NCBI GenBank assembly: GCA_031550435.1
Contig: JAVBOO010000026.1
Coordinates: 62,001 to 126,000, forward strand
Direction: 5' to 3'
Length of the DNA: 64,000 nucleotides
DNA from: JAVBOO01 sp031550435
Lineage (GTDB): Bacteria > Bacillota > Clostridia > Lachnospirales > WRAX01
The notes below the pieces were generated by a model, which saw nothing but the letters and a program-made list of their open reading frames with translations, was not told the DNA's origin and did no database searches. Within the stretch, counting starts at the first letter, position 1. Every line of letters starts with the position of its first letter. Shown one piece after another: positions 52,240-61,836 of this stretch. Both the position numbers and the translations under genes were made by a program.

Positions 52240-53089
52240 TAGCTATATTAACGATATCGTTACCCGCTCGTGCCTTCCTTGGCAGGAGCGCATGCGTGTC
52301 AAAAAAGATTTGAGGGCGGAAATAAACGAAGCTTTTGACAGGGGAGAGTACCCGGAGCAGATTATGGAGCGCATGGGCGAACCCGATGAAATCGCCCGGG
52401 AATTATATGAAAACCATTGCGGAAGATCCGACCGCCCCTTTAAGGAATATAAATCGAGTTTTAATGTAATGGGGCTTCCTCTTTATCATATAATAAAGAC
52501 AAAATACCGCAGAAACGGCGTACGCTTGGGGACTATGGAATACGAACGCATACATGTGCCGGCTGCAAAAGGGTTTTTCGCTGTCGGCAGCAGGGCAAGA
52601 GGCGTTTTTGCCTTCGGTAATCTTTCCTGCGGTGTCGTTGCTTTTGGGAACCTGAGCGCAGGTATAATATCAGTCGGCAATATAAGCGCGGGCATATTCA
52701 CCCTCGGAAACATAGGCTTGGGACTGCTTGCCTCGTTCGGAAATGTCGCGGCGGGTTTATTCTCGTTCGGAAATGTCGCGGCCGGTTACGCAGCAGCAGG
52801 CAATGCCGCCTTGGGCCGCTACGCCGCGGGGAACTCTGTTTGCGGAGATTTCGCTTTTAAGATACCGACGGACAATATTGCCTCGGGCATCGGCTCAGTC
52901 AGAGAGTTTTTCTCGAACGCACCCGGACCTGTCAGATCATTCTTTGATTTCGCCGCATCGTTTATCGAGAACTTGTTTTTAGGACAGAACGCAGGCATAA
53001 AAACGACAGCCGCAGTATTTTGCGCAGCCGCGCTGATTTCCCTGCCGTTTATAATCAGCAGAGTAATAATAAGCCGTGACAGGCAATAA
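52229..53089 (+). CDS. HAAS-domain protein with a glycine-rich short-repeat tract
   Basis: A 286-residue protein with ATG 52229 after GGAGG. Residues 1-65 match the HAAS signalling domain found next to PadR regulators (MRVKKDLRAEINEAF, MGEPDEIARELYENH). Residues about 112-202 are at least eight units of about 10 residues, of the form (A/S)GxxxxGN(x)(S/A)AG, for example GVVAFGNLSAG, then GIISVGNISAG. Such tracts can form a small beta-solenoid or pack in the membrane. The C-terminus ends in a transmembrane segment (about 258-280). No peptidase or transport motif is seen. Confidence 0.82.
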   Translation: MKINSYINDIVTRSCLPWQERMRVKKDLRAEINEAFDRGEYPEQIMERMGEPDEIARELYENHCGRSDRPFKEYKSSFNVMGLPLYHIIKTKYRRNGVRLGTMEYERIHVPAAKGFFAVGSRARGVFAFGNLSCGVVAFGNLSAGIISVGNISAGIFTLGNIGLGLLASFGNVAAGLFSFGNVAAGYAAAGNAALGRYAAGNSVCGDFAFKIPTDNIASGIGSVREFFSNAPGPVRSFFDFAASFIENLFLGQNAGIKTTAAVFCAAALISLPFIISRVIISRDRQ

Positions 53090-53109
53090 ATACGGCCCGA
53101 GTGAGCCAA

Positions 53110-53260
53110 GTAAGTGCTGATTTAATCGAACGGTTGCGCCCGCAAGGTACAACCGCAAGCATCCCGATCCGCACAAAGGCCGTATGACGACCGCTTAGGA
53201 CGAGTATGCGCGGATTAAATCAGCCGAGTATCAGTCAAAAGTGATTTAACCGGTGGTTAC
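53110..53260 (+). mobile_element. Family B MITE-like element, copy 3 (151 bp)
   Basis: A full copy with more substitutions than copies 1 and 2 (for example GTACAACC, GTATGACGACC), so probably older. It lies between the converging HAAS and TPR genes, 20 bases from one stop and 10 from the other. It is the only structured DNA there and may serve as a terminator. Confidence 0.85.
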
Positions 53261-53269
53261 CTGATTACA

Positions 53270-54106
53270 TCACTCGACGGACGAAGCTCTGTACTTCGCC
53301 AGTTTTGCGTCTATCATTTCCTGAGTCACGGTATTGAGCGATATAACCCCTCTTTCGTCCGCGTTCTCAAAGTAAAGCTTTGCGGCTTCCGTTTCGCCCT
53401 CAGCCTCGGCGATTTCTCCGAGATAGTAGTGACTGTCCGCAAGGCGCGGGTTATACTCGACCGCCTTTAAAAAAGCTTCTTTAGCTGCGACAATATTACC
53501 TTTTTTGTAATTGATCTGGCCCATATTGTCCCATGCCGATGCATGCATGGGACCCTTTTCGAGAGCCAGTTTCGTCACTTCTAGCGCTTTTTCGTCGTTT
53601 CCGTTGAGATGATATACAAAGCCGAGAGTTGCGAGTGCCGTTGAGTTTACATCACTGTATTTGCTTCTCATTTCTTCAAATGTTCTTATCGAGGAGTCAA
53701 GATCTTTCATAGCCCAATACGCGCTTCCGAGAGAAAGCATCAGGCTTTTTTCGATTATCGGCTGAGGTTTGTTACCCAGCCCTCTTTTTATTACCTCAAT
53801 CGCTTCTTCGCCTTTGCCGGCGCGTATAAGCAAAATCGCGTAGTTCGAGCAAGCTCTTGCATTGTTCGGGTCTGTTTTATATGCCATCTCGAAATATTTC
53901 TCGGCTTTATCCATGCGTTTTCGCGTAAAATGAGAATTGGCTATGATAGTAAGAAATGTTGAACGGAAAAAACAGACAAGCGCGAGACCGATCACAACAT
54001 ACACGGCAATAAGCCCGATTGTCCCAAACCTCAAAACATTCAGAGCAACATAGTTTATGAGATATACCGCCGCTATTACGGCTACAAGTCTGAGTATATT
54101 TTTCAT
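53270..54106 (-). CDS. Membrane-anchored TPR protein
   Basis: A 278-residue protein, ATG 54106 after GGGAGG. Two hydrophobic segments at about 5-25 and 28-52 anchor it. About five tetratricopeptide repeats follow (for example AEKYFEMAYKTDPNNARAC, AWDNMGQINYKKGNIVAAKEAF, DSHYYLGEIAEAEGETEAA). TPR arrays bind partner proteins or peptides. No enzymatic domain is present. It is divergent from the calcium pump gene with 229 bases between. Confidence 0.87.
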   Translation of the reverse strand: MKNILRLVAVIAAVYLINYVALNVLRFGTIGLIAVYVVIGLALVCFFRSTFLTIIANSHFTRKRMDKAEKYFEMAYKTDPNNARACSNYAILLIRAGKGEEAIEVIKRGLGNKPQPIIEKSLMLSLGSAYWAMKDLDSSIRTFEEMRSKYSDVNSTALATLGFVYHLNGNDEKALEVTKLALEKGPMHASAWDNMGQINYKKGNIVAAKEAFLKAVEYNPRLADSHYYLGEIAEAEGETEAAKLYFENADERGVISLNTVTQEMIDAKLAKYRASSVE

Positions 54107-54335
54107 AAAAACCTCCCTCGTTCATGAGCATGAGTGTAGCATAACGCGGCTCGCGTTTCAAGAATCAAACGCGCGCATCCCGCTTATGCTCGAGCGGCTG
54201 TATTTCAATACTCTCCCATAGCTTGTCATATTTTCCGGTTATCAAAATATATATTAGTAAAGCCTTGCAGAACGAGGACTCTGCCTTGGTCAGAAACTCG
54301 TTTTACCGGGAAGCATTTTACAAGGGGAGATATTC

Positions 54336-57002
54336 ATGAACGCACACGAGCAACGTAAAGAGACGGTTATCAGGCAATTGAACTCAAACGCCGATATCGG
54401 GCTTAACGACGGTCAAGTCGCGGAAAGGCTCGATACTTACGGAAAAAATAAGCTTGAAGACAAAAAAAAAGCGCCGCTTATAGCAAGGTTTTTCGCTCAG
54501 ATGAACGATTTTATGATTATCGTGCTGCTCGCGGCGGCTGCGATATCGCTTTTTATATCGCATATACACGGCGACAATGACTACATCGATGCCGTGATTA
54601 TACTCGCGATAGTTACGCTTAACGCAGTTTTGGGCCTTGTTCAGGAGAGCAAGGCGGAAAAGGCTCTCGAAGCGCTGAAAAAACTGTCGGCTCCGTCCGC
54701 AAAGGCGCTGAGAAACGGAACCGTTTCCGTCTTAGACGCCGAGCTCATCGTTCCCGGCGATATCATACTGCTTGAAGCGGGCTGCTATGTTCCCGCGGAC
54801 GCAAGACTTATAACAAGCCATAACCTTATGGCCGAGGAATCCGCACTGACAGGAGAGTCCGTCCCGACGGAAAAAGATGCTGACACGGTTGTGCCCGAAA
54901 CCTCCGCTCTCGGCGACAGAAAAAACATTGTGTTTTCCGGCACAAGCATCAGTTACGGACGCGCAACGGCAGTCGTCACGGGAACGGGTATGAGAACCGA
55001 GGTCGGGAAAATTGCCGCAGGTATCATGCAGAGCGAAACCCCGGATACTCCGCTGCAAAAAAAACTGGCCCATACCGGAAAAATACTCGGTATAATCGCG
55101 CTTTGCATATGCGGTATTATTTTTGTTGCCGGAGTTTTAAGAAGTATTCCTCCGTTTGATATGTTCATGACATCCGTAAGTCTTGCAGTTGCGGCCATAC
55201 CGGAGGGACTGCCTGCAATAGTCACGGTTATGCTGGCTATCGGCGTTCAGAAAATGGCCGGGCACAACGCTGTCATAAGAAAACTGCCGGCTGTCGAAAC
55301 GCTTGGACAGGCCACTGTAATCTGCTCCGATAAAACAGGCACTTTGACACAAAACAAAATGACGGTCGAACGGGTTACCGACGGTTTTAAAACCCTCGAA
55401 AGCAATAACGAGCACAGGCGCGAGATTTTAAAGTTTGCGGCTCTCTGTACGGACTGTGTTCAAGACAAAGACGCATATATAGGAGACCCTACGGAAATCG
55501 CGCTCGTTAAGGCCGCAGAAGCGTCCGGGCTTAACAAATCGAGACTGGAAATAGACTATGTAAGAGTCTCGGAACTGCCGTTCGAATCAAAGCGCAAGCT
55601 TATGAGCGTTACGCTCAAAAACGGAACAGAATTTATAACCGTAACAAAGGGTGCGCCCGATGTGCTGCTCGGCCGCTGTACCCTATATTCGGCTCTCGGC
55701 CGGGAAAATCCTTTAAATGAAGAAGCCCGCAGGCGTATTTCGGCGGCAAACGCCTTGATGGCGCAAGACGCACTGAGGGTTATCGCCGTTGCTTACAGGC
55801 GTTTTGAGTCATTTTCCGGAGGTATGACAAGCGAAAAATCCGAGACAGAGCTTGTGTTTCTCGGTCTTGTCGGAATGGAGGATCCCCCGAGAGATGAGGC
55901 TTTTGAAGCGGTCCGGGTCTGCAAAGAAGCCGGAATTAAGCCTGTAATGATAACCGGCGACCATGTTTTGACAGCGACTGCGACAGCCAAAAAACTCGGG
56001 ATACTTTCCGCGGGCGATAAGGCTTTGACAGGCGACGAACTGTCAAAGATGAGCGAGCAGGAGCTGTTCGACAGGATTTACGACTATTCTGTATTTGCCA
56101 GGGTAAGCCCCGAAAACAAACTCCAAATTGTTCGCGCATTTCAAAAACACGGCGAAACGGTCGCAATGACCGGAGACGGCGTGAACGACGCTCCTGCACT
56201 TAAAGCCGCCGATATAGGCTGCGCGATGGGCATATCGGGAACGGATACCGCAAAGGCCGCCGCCGATATTATTTTGACCGACGATAATTTCGCAACGATA
56301 GTAAGTGCAATCGAAGAAGGCAGAGGCATATACGAAAACATCAAAAAATCGGTGCATTTCCTGCTTTCGAGCAATATAGGCGAAATAATCACGATTTTTG
56401 CCGCAATACTTTTGGGATGGAAGTCTCCGCTCACGGCGATACAACTTCTGTGGGTCAATCTTGTAACGGACTCCCTGCCCGCCATAGCTCTCGGGCTTGA
56501 CCCGAACAGTCACGACATAATGAGAAAAAAACCTTATTCCGCCGAAAAAAGCCTGTTTTCGGGAGGTCTGTGGCAAAAGATATTCTTTGAGGGCGGAATG
56601 ATAGGAATGCTCGCACTCATCGGTTTCGGAATCGGCACGATTTTCTTTGACGCTCCCGGCAGACATTTCGTCGGAAGCACAATGGCTTTCGCGACACTCA
56701 GCATATCTCAGCTTGTGCATGCTTTTAACATGAGGAGCGAGGGTTCTATATTCAATTTAAATCCTCTCGGGAATATTTACCTTGTAGGCGCGCTCATTGC
56801 CGGGATTATTCTCCAGATTTCCGTGATAACGATAAAACCTTTGGCTGCGGTGTTTAAGGTCTCGAGCCTTGAGCCGAAGGAATGGCTTGTTGTTGCTTTC
56901 CTGTGCATTATGCCGATAATAATTGTCGAGATTGAAAAAGCTCTTTCATCCGGCAAGGAGGAAAAGGCGGCAGGCGGGATAAGGCTTAAAAAAAGAGCTT
57001 AA
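54336..57002 (+). CDS. P-type calcium-transporting ATPase (PMCA/SERCA-like)
   Basis: An 888-residue P2-type ATPase, ATG 54336 after GGGGAG. The phosphorylation motif DKTGTLT has Asp332; the dephosphorylation motif TGES and the hinge MTGDGVNDAPALK are intact. M4 has AAIPEGLPAIVTVML with the calcium glutamate, and M6 has LLWVNLVTDSLPAIALGLD. These residues fit Ca2+ rather than Na+/K+. It pumps calcium out of the cell. The N-terminal cation ATPase domain is complete and the length is usual. A terminator lies 44 bases after the stop. Confidence 0.93.
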   Translation: MNAHEQRKETVIRQLNSNADIGLNDGQVAERLDTYGKNKLEDKKKAPLIARFFAQMNDFMIIVLLAAAAISLFISHIHGDNDYIDAVIILAIVTLNAVLGLVQESKAEKALEALKKLSAPSAKALRNGTVSVLDAELIVPGDIILLEAGCYVPADARLITSHNLMAEESALTGESVPTEKDADTVVPETSALGDRKNIVFSGTSISYGRATAVVTGTGMRTEVGKIAAGIMQSETPDTPLQKKLAHTGKILGIIALCICGIIFVAGVLRSIPPFDMFMTSVSLAVAAIPEGLPAIVTVMLAIGVQKMAGHNAVIRKLPAVETLGQATVICSDKTGTLTQNKMTVERVTDGFKTLESNNEHRREILKFAALCTDCVQDKDAYIGDPTEIALVKAAEASGLNKSRLEIDYVRVSELPFESKRKLMSVTLKNGTEFITVTKGAPDVLLGRCTLYSALGRENPLNEEARRRISAANALMAQDALRVIAVAYRRFESFSGGMTSEKSETELVFLGLVGMEDPPRDEAFEAVRVCKEAGIKPVMITGDHVLTATATAKKLGILSAGDKALTGDELSKMSEQELFDRIYDYSVFARVSPENKLQIVRAFQKHGETVAMTGDGVNDAPALKAADIGCAMGISGTDTAKAAADIILTDDNFATIVSAIEEGRGIYENIKKSVHFLLSSNIGEIITIFAAILLGWKSPLTAIQLLWVNLVTDSLPAIALGLDPNSHDIMRKKPYSAEKSLFSGGLWQKIFFEGGMIGMLALIGFGIGTIFFDAPGRHFVGSTMAFATLSISQLVHAFNMRSEGSIFNLNPLGNIYLVGALIAGIILQISVITIKPLAAVFKVSSLEPKEWLVVAFLCIMPIIIVEIEKALSSGKEEKAAGGIRLKKRA

Positions 57003-57045
57003 ACCTATGTATTTCTTTGGAGCAGAAATCGCTTGCCGCATACGC

Positions 57046-57092
57046 AAAAAAGCCGAAGGCTCACCGTTTTACGGGTTTGCCTCGGCTTTTTT
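57046..57092. terminator. Terminator of the calcium pump gene, possibly bidirectional
   Basis: AAAAAAGCCGAAGGC and GCCTCGGCTTTTTT pair with one bulge, with A and T runs at either side. Confidence 0.85.
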
Positions 57093-57112
57093 ATGCACGC
57101 TACACTCTTTCA

Positions 57113-57158
57113 GGTAAACGCTGATTAATTGACTTCAGACAAATACACGGCTGACTTA
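57113..57158 (-). repeat. Family B element fragment (right end)
   Basis: GGTAAACGCTGATTAATTG to CGGCTGACTTA matches the terminal about 45 bases of family B. Its inner end coincides with the stop codon of the gene at 57156. Confidence 0.62.
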
Positions 57159-57881
57159 GAACGACTTCGTTGATTCAAATTTTATTTCCGTGTCCGGGCT
57201 CTGATTTCCGCTCCCGTCACCGAAAATCTGCATATTAAACTCTGCGCGGTGAGCTCCGCCGAACTCGCCTTCAACCTTAATCCTGCCGATTTCTTTCAAA
57301 ATATTCTCGGGCAAATCCCTAAGGCAGAACATTCCTTCGGAGCTGTTTACGGCAGCGATTGCTTCGTCGGCCTCTGTTTGTGTAATTTTACCTTCCGCGA
57401 CAAGCGCGTTTATCCGCTCTGTTATTGCAGCCTTCATTTGTGTTTCCATTTCGGCTCTTTGCTCATCGCTCATCATTTCACCGCCGACATGGAAGCCCCT
57501 GCCTTCGGAACCGAACTCTATGCCTATTTTCGGCATAAATGCTTCTCTAACGGCCTCCGGCAATGACGAAAGGTCAATTCTTCCTTCCGTTTGCCCAAGC
57601 AGCGCGATTGCTTCGTCGGCCTCTGTCTGTGTAATTTTGCCTTCCGTGACAAGCGCCGCGAGCCTTTCTTTTATGCGTTCAGTAAAACCGATTTTTTCGT
57701 CTCCGGCTGTAAACATGAAATTAATCTTGTGCCCAAACGTCGGAGAGTCAACTGCTTGTGCATTGGCGCTTAACGCCGCCGAAACAAGCTGATTCCTTCC
57801 GGATGCAAAAACGGGTGATACTGCTGCCGCAGCTGACATGGATAGTGCCAGCGCCGTGATAATAACGAGATTCTTCTTCAT
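57156..57881 (-). CDS. Exported protein with two internal repeats
   Basis: A 241-residue protein, ATG 57881 after GAGGAG. The signal peptide is about 1-27 (VSPVFASG end). Two units of about 35 residues are alike, at about 70-115 and 152-200: ERI.ERL/NALV.EGKITQTEADEAIA. Similar helical units occur in DUF2680-type proteins of Clostridia; this is a tentative link. The C-terminal 40 residues are gly/asn-rich. The stop codon is provided by, or abuts, a family B fragment, so the C-terminus may have been changed. It probably acts outside the cell; function unknown. Confidence 0.8.
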   Translation of the reverse strand: MKKNLVIITALALSMSAAAAVSPVFASGRNQLVSAALSANAQAVDSPTFGHKINFMFTAGDEKIGFTERIKERLAALVTEGKITQTEADEAIALLGQTEGRIDLSSLPEAVREAFMPKIGIEFGSEGRGFHVGGEMMSDEQRAEMETQMKAAITERINALVAEGKITQTEADEAIAAVNSSEGMFCLRDLPENILKEIGRIKVEGEFGGAHRAEFNMQIFGDGSGNQSPDTEIKFESTKSF

Positions 57882-58197
57882 TTATATCTCCTCTCTTCTC
57901 CGCCGATATCGGCTGACGTTTTTCAAAGCTTTCAAGCGTACGTTTAGAAACAAAAATCTCCCGGTTATACGACAAAATTCCGGAATTTTCGCATTGCCGA
58001 CCGGCTCTGTCTCTCAATACTCCGTTTTTCTGCTTTGTTACGCAAGTATAAACTTCGTATATGAACACATAATGAGCAGTTTATTAACAAATTGTAAAAT
58101 AGTGGTGCAAGGCCCGGACTTTTCGGAGCGCATAAACCATAACGTCCGATTGTTCATAGTTCACAAATATTTTGTTCTGGTCTTGTTATATTGTAAG

Positions 58198-58206
58198 TGT
58201 TATAAT
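58198..58206 (+). promoter_or_regulatory. Extended -10 promoter of the SpoIID-like gene
   Basis: TGT followed by TATAAT (58201-58206), 65 bases before the start codon; -35 not evident. The rest of the 389-base gap 57882-58270 shows no gene. Confidence 0.55.
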
Positions 58207-58270
58207 ACGCTAAAGGAGTCCGAACAGACTGAGGACAAAGTTCTACTTATATTTTAGCGAGGTTGAGATA

Positions 58271-59854
58271 ATGCTTAAAAAAATGTTTACACTTTTCATC
58301 AGCGCAATCGTGACCGCAGGCTCGCTTTCAATCGGAACGGTTAACGTAAGCGCCGCCGAGTTTATGACTACAGTCAGAGTCGGACTTGAAGCAAAATTTG
58401 CCGGTGTCGAAACCGTACAGTTTTCGGACAAGGTTCTGACTGCGGGCTATGAAAGAAGCGGAGAACTCGCGGATTATACAGTTTTAAATTCACAAGCCGG
58501 TTTCACGGTCGGCTACTCTAATCAATACTTTGTCAATACCGGAACATACGCACCGAGTCTTGACCTGCTCGGAGCTTCCCTTTCTGCTTATAAAAACGCA
58601 GGCTATACAGCACGCCCTTGTTTCTCGGCACCGTTTCTGTGGACGGTTTACATAGGCGGCTTCTCGAGCGCAAACGAAGCTATTAACACCGCGGCGGCAA
58701 TCGGAACATCAGCTTCTGCCGTATACTCCAAGCGTTTGATAACAATTTCGGACGGTTCGGACATTGTCATGATGTTTGACAGCACGGATGCCTTCCCTCA
58801 GTTTTGTTCTCCCGACGGTATTACCGCGATGGGCGTGCGAAAATACAGAGGGCGTATCGAATGCGGAAGGTATACGGGCCAAAACCTGACGGCTGTCAAC
58901 GTTATAAGCACCGAAAAATACCTTTACGGTGTCGTACCTTCCGAAATGCCTTCCTCATGGGAACTTGAGGCTCTTAAGGCTCAAGCTGTCTCCGCGAGAA
59001 CTTATACGCAAACACGAAAAGGCGTTCATGCCGCTCAGGGCTACGACCTGTGCGACGGAGTACATTGCCAAATGTATCTCGGAGTTACGAACGAATCCGC
59101 GAACGCGACACTGGCTGTAGACGCAACGCAGGGAATTATCGCGGTATATAACGGGAAGGCTATAATGGCGACATACTGTGCTTCCAGCGGCGGCTATACC
59201 GACAGCAGCGAAAACGTTTGGACGGAAGCGCTGCCGTATCTGCGCTCTGTGCCCGATTTGTACGAAACAACGGGCAAAACATGGACGCGCACGTTTGCCC
59301 TCAACGATATATCAACGCTTTTGACAGCAAAACAGATTAAAATCGGTACGCTTTTATCCGTTAAGCTCTCGGAGATTTCCGCTTCGGGACGTGTTCAGAA
59401 GCTTACTTTTGTCGGCTCTTCGGGCTCCCATACTATAGCGAAGGAAGAAATCCGTACATTTTTCTCATCGCTGCCCGGCGGCTCGCTCGAGAGCAGAAAC
59501 TTTGTTATGACCGATGCTTCGACTAGCTCAAGCTCGGCTCAGTACTTTATATCGAACGGAACTCAAAACGTTTCATCCGCACTGGCGCCGCTTTATGTTC
59601 AAAACGCGGCAGGATCGCAGGGAACACTTTCGGGTTCGTCGATATTTGCTGTTAACTCTGCCGGCATTGTTGCGGTTTCGTCCGCGGCGGTTGTCATGGA
59701 ATCTACCGGCGCAACGTTTACGCTTGCGGGAAAAGGAAGCGGGCACGGCGTCGGAATGAGCCAGCACGGAGCAAACGGCTTCGCCAAAAACGGTTACATG
59801 TTTGACCAAATACTAAAATATTATTATACGGGGATTGAATTGGAGCAACACTGA
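58271..59854 (+). CDS. SpoIID/LytB-domain exported protein
   Basis: A 527-residue exported protein with ATG 58271, after GAGG. The signal peptide covers about 1-28. An SPOR-like segment follows at about 60-165. The SpoIID domain at about 195-330 has VISTEKYLYGVVPSEMPSSW, ALKAQAVSARTYT, CDGVHCQMYLG and a YCASSGGYTDSSENVW region with the catalytic-loop serines. Its C-terminal end (GHGVGMSQHGANGFAKNGY) is the hallmark of SpoIID lytic transglycosylases, which cut denuded glycan strands. True SpoIID is membrane-anchored and shorter; this secreted form with a SPOR-like part may act in vegetative cells. queA follows after 8 bases. Confidence 0.9.
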   Translation: MLKKMFTLFISAIVTAGSLSIGTVNVSAAEFMTTVRVGLEAKFAGVETVQFSDKVLTAGYERSGELADYTVLNSQAGFTVGYSNQYFVNTGTYAPSLDLLGASLSAYKNAGYTARPCFSAPFLWTVYIGGFSSANEAINTAAAIGTSASAVYSKRLITISDGSDIVMMFDSTDAFPQFCSPDGITAMGVRKYRGRIECGRYTGQNLTAVNVISTEKYLYGVVPSEMPSSWELEALKAQAVSARTYTQTRKGVHAAQGYDLCDGVHCQMYLGVTNESANATLAVDATQGIIAVYNGKAIMATYCASSGGYTDSSENVWTEALPYLRSVPDLYETTGKTWTRTFALNDISTLLTAKQIKIGTLLSVKLSEISASGRVQKLTFVGSSGSHTIAKEEIRTFFSSLPGGSLESRNFVMTDASTSSSSAQYFISNGTQNVSSALAPLYVQNAAGSQGTLSGSSIFAVNSAGIVAVSSAAVVMESTGATFTLAGKGSGHGVGMSQHGANGFAKNGYMFDQILKYYYTGIELEQH

Positions 59855-59862
59855 TTCAGTGA

Positions 59863-60894
59863 ATGACTATGGATGTTAAAGACTTTTATTTTGACCTGCC
59901 GAAGGAATTGATAGCGCAGACGCCTCTGACTGACAGAACTTCTTCGAGGCTGTTATTTCTCGGTAAAACAAACGGCAACATTACTCACGAGCATTTTTAT
60001 AATATAACGGATCATCTTAACCGGGGAGACTGCCTTGTACTAAACGATACGAGGGTTATACCCGCCAGACTGTACGGAACAAAGTTCGAAACGGGAGCGG
60101 CTGTTGAAATACTGCTGCTTCAGAGAAAGGATATCCGCACCTGGGAAGCGCTTGTCCGTCCGGGCAAAAAACTCAGAACGGGCGACAAAATCGTTTTTGC
60201 AAAAGACATATTGTCCGGTGAAATCACGGAGGTTAAAGAAGAAGGCAACAGGCTTATACGTTTCGAATTTGAAGGAAGCTTCGAGGCCGTGCTCGATATG
60301 CTCGGAGAGATGCCGCTTCCCCCTTATATAACCGAAAAGCTGAGCGACAAGAACCGCTATCAGACCGTTTATTCAAAGCATGAGGGTTCGGCGGCCGCAC
60401 CGACTGCAGGGCTGCATTTTACAGAGGAGCTGCTCGGCAAAATCAGGGGTAAAGGCGTTAAACTCGCGTTCTTGACGCTGCACGTCGGACTTGGAACCTT
60501 CCGTCCGGTCAAGGTCGAAAAAATCGAGGAGCACTTGATGCATTCGGAATATTTTTCGATATCAAAAGAGTGCTGCGACACGATAAACGAAACGAAAAAG
60601 GCCGGCGGCAGGGTTATAGCCGTCGGAACGACAAGCTGCCGGACACTAGAATCCGTTTCGGACGAAAACGGCTTTGTTAAATCTTGCAGCGGCAATACCG
60701 ACATTTTTATTTATCCCGGTTATAAATTTAAGCTCATAGACGGGCTGATAACAAACTTTCACTTGCCGGAATCAACGCTTATCATGCTCGTTTCGGCATT
60801 CGCCGGCAGAGAAAATGTTATGAACGCATACGAAACTGCCATAAAAGAGCGCTACAGGTTTTTCAGTTTTGGAGACGGAATGCTTATATTATAG
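59863..60894 (+). CDS. queA: tRNA preQ1(34) S-adenosylmethionine ribosyltransferase-isomerase
   Basis: A 343-residue QueA. Start ATG 59863 or 59869 (MDVKDF); neither has a strong ribosome site, and translation may be coupled with the preceding gene. Family motifs: FDLPKELIAQTPL, LVLNDTRVIPARL, EGSAAAPTAGLHFT, LHVGLGTFRPV, VGTTSCRTLES, and NFHLPESTLIML. It transfers the ribosyl part of SAM to preQ1 in tRNA, giving epoxyqueuosine. tgt, its common partner, is not in the window. Confidence 0.96.
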   Translation: MTMDVKDFYFDLPKELIAQTPLTDRTSSRLLFLGKTNGNITHEHFYNITDHLNRGDCLVLNDTRVIPARLYGTKFETGAAVEILLLQRKDIRTWEALVRPGKKLRTGDKIVFAKDILSGEITEVKEEGNRLIRFEFEGSFEAVLDMLGEMPLPPYITEKLSDKNRYQTVYSKHEGSAAAPTAGLHFTEELLGKIRGKGVKLAFLTLHVGLGTFRPVKVEKIEEHLMHSEYFSISKECCDTINETKKAGGRVIAVGTTSCRTLESVSDENGFVKSCSGNTDIFIYPGYKFKLIDGLITNFHLPESTLIMLVSAFAGRENVMNAYETAIKERYRFFSFGDGMLIL

Positions 60895-60930
60895 AAAAAT
60901 TAAAATCCAAAAACCAAAAAATGATGTATT

Positions 60931-60962
60931 GCCGCGGAAGTTAATTACCGCATAAAATACCC
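60931..60962 (-). repeat. Family D fragment
   Basis: CCGCGGAAGTTA, then TACCG and ATAAAATAC match the reverse of the 55-bp repeats at 4500 and 4659, with gaps. It lies just before the HAD gene. Confidence 0.45.
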
Positions 60963-60981
60963 GCAATTTGGAGGACCGCGG

Positions 60982-61821
60982 ATGTATAAAATGATTTTAC
61001 TCGATATCGACGGCACTTTGGTCGGAAACAGCAAAATAATGACTCCGAATATTGTAAGTACGGTAAAAGCTCTCGCGAAAACCGGCGTTAAAGTCTGCCT
61101 TTGTACCGGCAGGAATTTGTGCGCCTCAAGAAGCATCGCAAACGAGCTTGAGCTCGACAGCTATATAGTAACGATTGACGGAACAACGGTCTATTCCATT
61201 TCCGAAGATAAGACCGTTTATACGAATTGCCTTAACTACGAAACAAACAAGAAAATATTCGAAAGGTTTAACTACGGACTGAAAATTTCCGTTGCCGCCG
61301 CCGATCATGAGTTTGTTTACTACTGCGAGAAGAAAGACTATATCGAAGAATTCTTTTCGAAAAGCCTCACGCGTGACGAAAGAAACGCCTACGTTAAGTA
61401 CTGGAACATTAACGTCACGGACAGTCTCGATGTATACCTCAATACACTGTTAAACGCGCGAGAAATCTCGTTTCGAAGCAGATGCTTGGACGATTTGCTC
61501 AAAATGAAGAGCATACTCGAGACCGAAAACTTCGGCGAAGAGCTGCACGTCCGTCATTTGTGGGACGACATGCTTTTAGTCGGGGCTGTCGGCATAAGCA
61601 AGGCCAAGGGTATGGAATTCCTTTGCAAAACTTACGGGATAGATGTGAGCGAGGTTGTCGCCATAGGAGACGAAAGAAACGATATACCGATGCTTGAAGA
61701 AGCGGGACTCGGAATCGCAATGGGTAACGCGAGAGACGAGGTTAAAGCCGCCGCAGACTTCGTGACGCTGAGCGTTGATGAGGACGGAGCGGCCTGTGCA
61801 ATAAACAAGTTTTTCGGATAA
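60982..61821 (+). CDS. Cof-type HAD-superfamily phosphatase
   Basis: A 279-residue enzyme, ATG 60982 after GGAGG. HAD motif I is LLDIDGTLV (nucleophile Asp8, Asp10), motif II is CLCTGR, motif III a lysine near 200 (ISKAKGMEFL), and motif IV GDERNDIPMLEEAGLGIAMGNA. The type IIB cap (about 85-190) is present. These enzymes remove phosphate from sugar phosphates and related metabolites. rarA starts 15 bases downstream. Confidence 0.93.
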   Translation: MYKMILLDIDGTLVGNSKIMTPNIVSTVKALAKTGVKVCLCTGRNLCASRSIANELELDSYIVTIDGTTVYSISEDKTVYTNCLNYETNKKIFERFNYGLKISVAAADHEFVYYCEKKDYIEEFFSKSLTRDERNAYVKYWNINVTDSLDVYLNTLLNAREISFRSRCLDDLLKMKSILETENFGEELHVRHLWDDMLLVGAVGISKAKGMEFLCKTYGIDVSEVVAIGDERNDIPMLEEAGLGIAMGNARDEVKAAADFVTLSVDEDGAACAINKFFG

Positions 61822-61836
61822 AAGCCGGGTGAGTTT

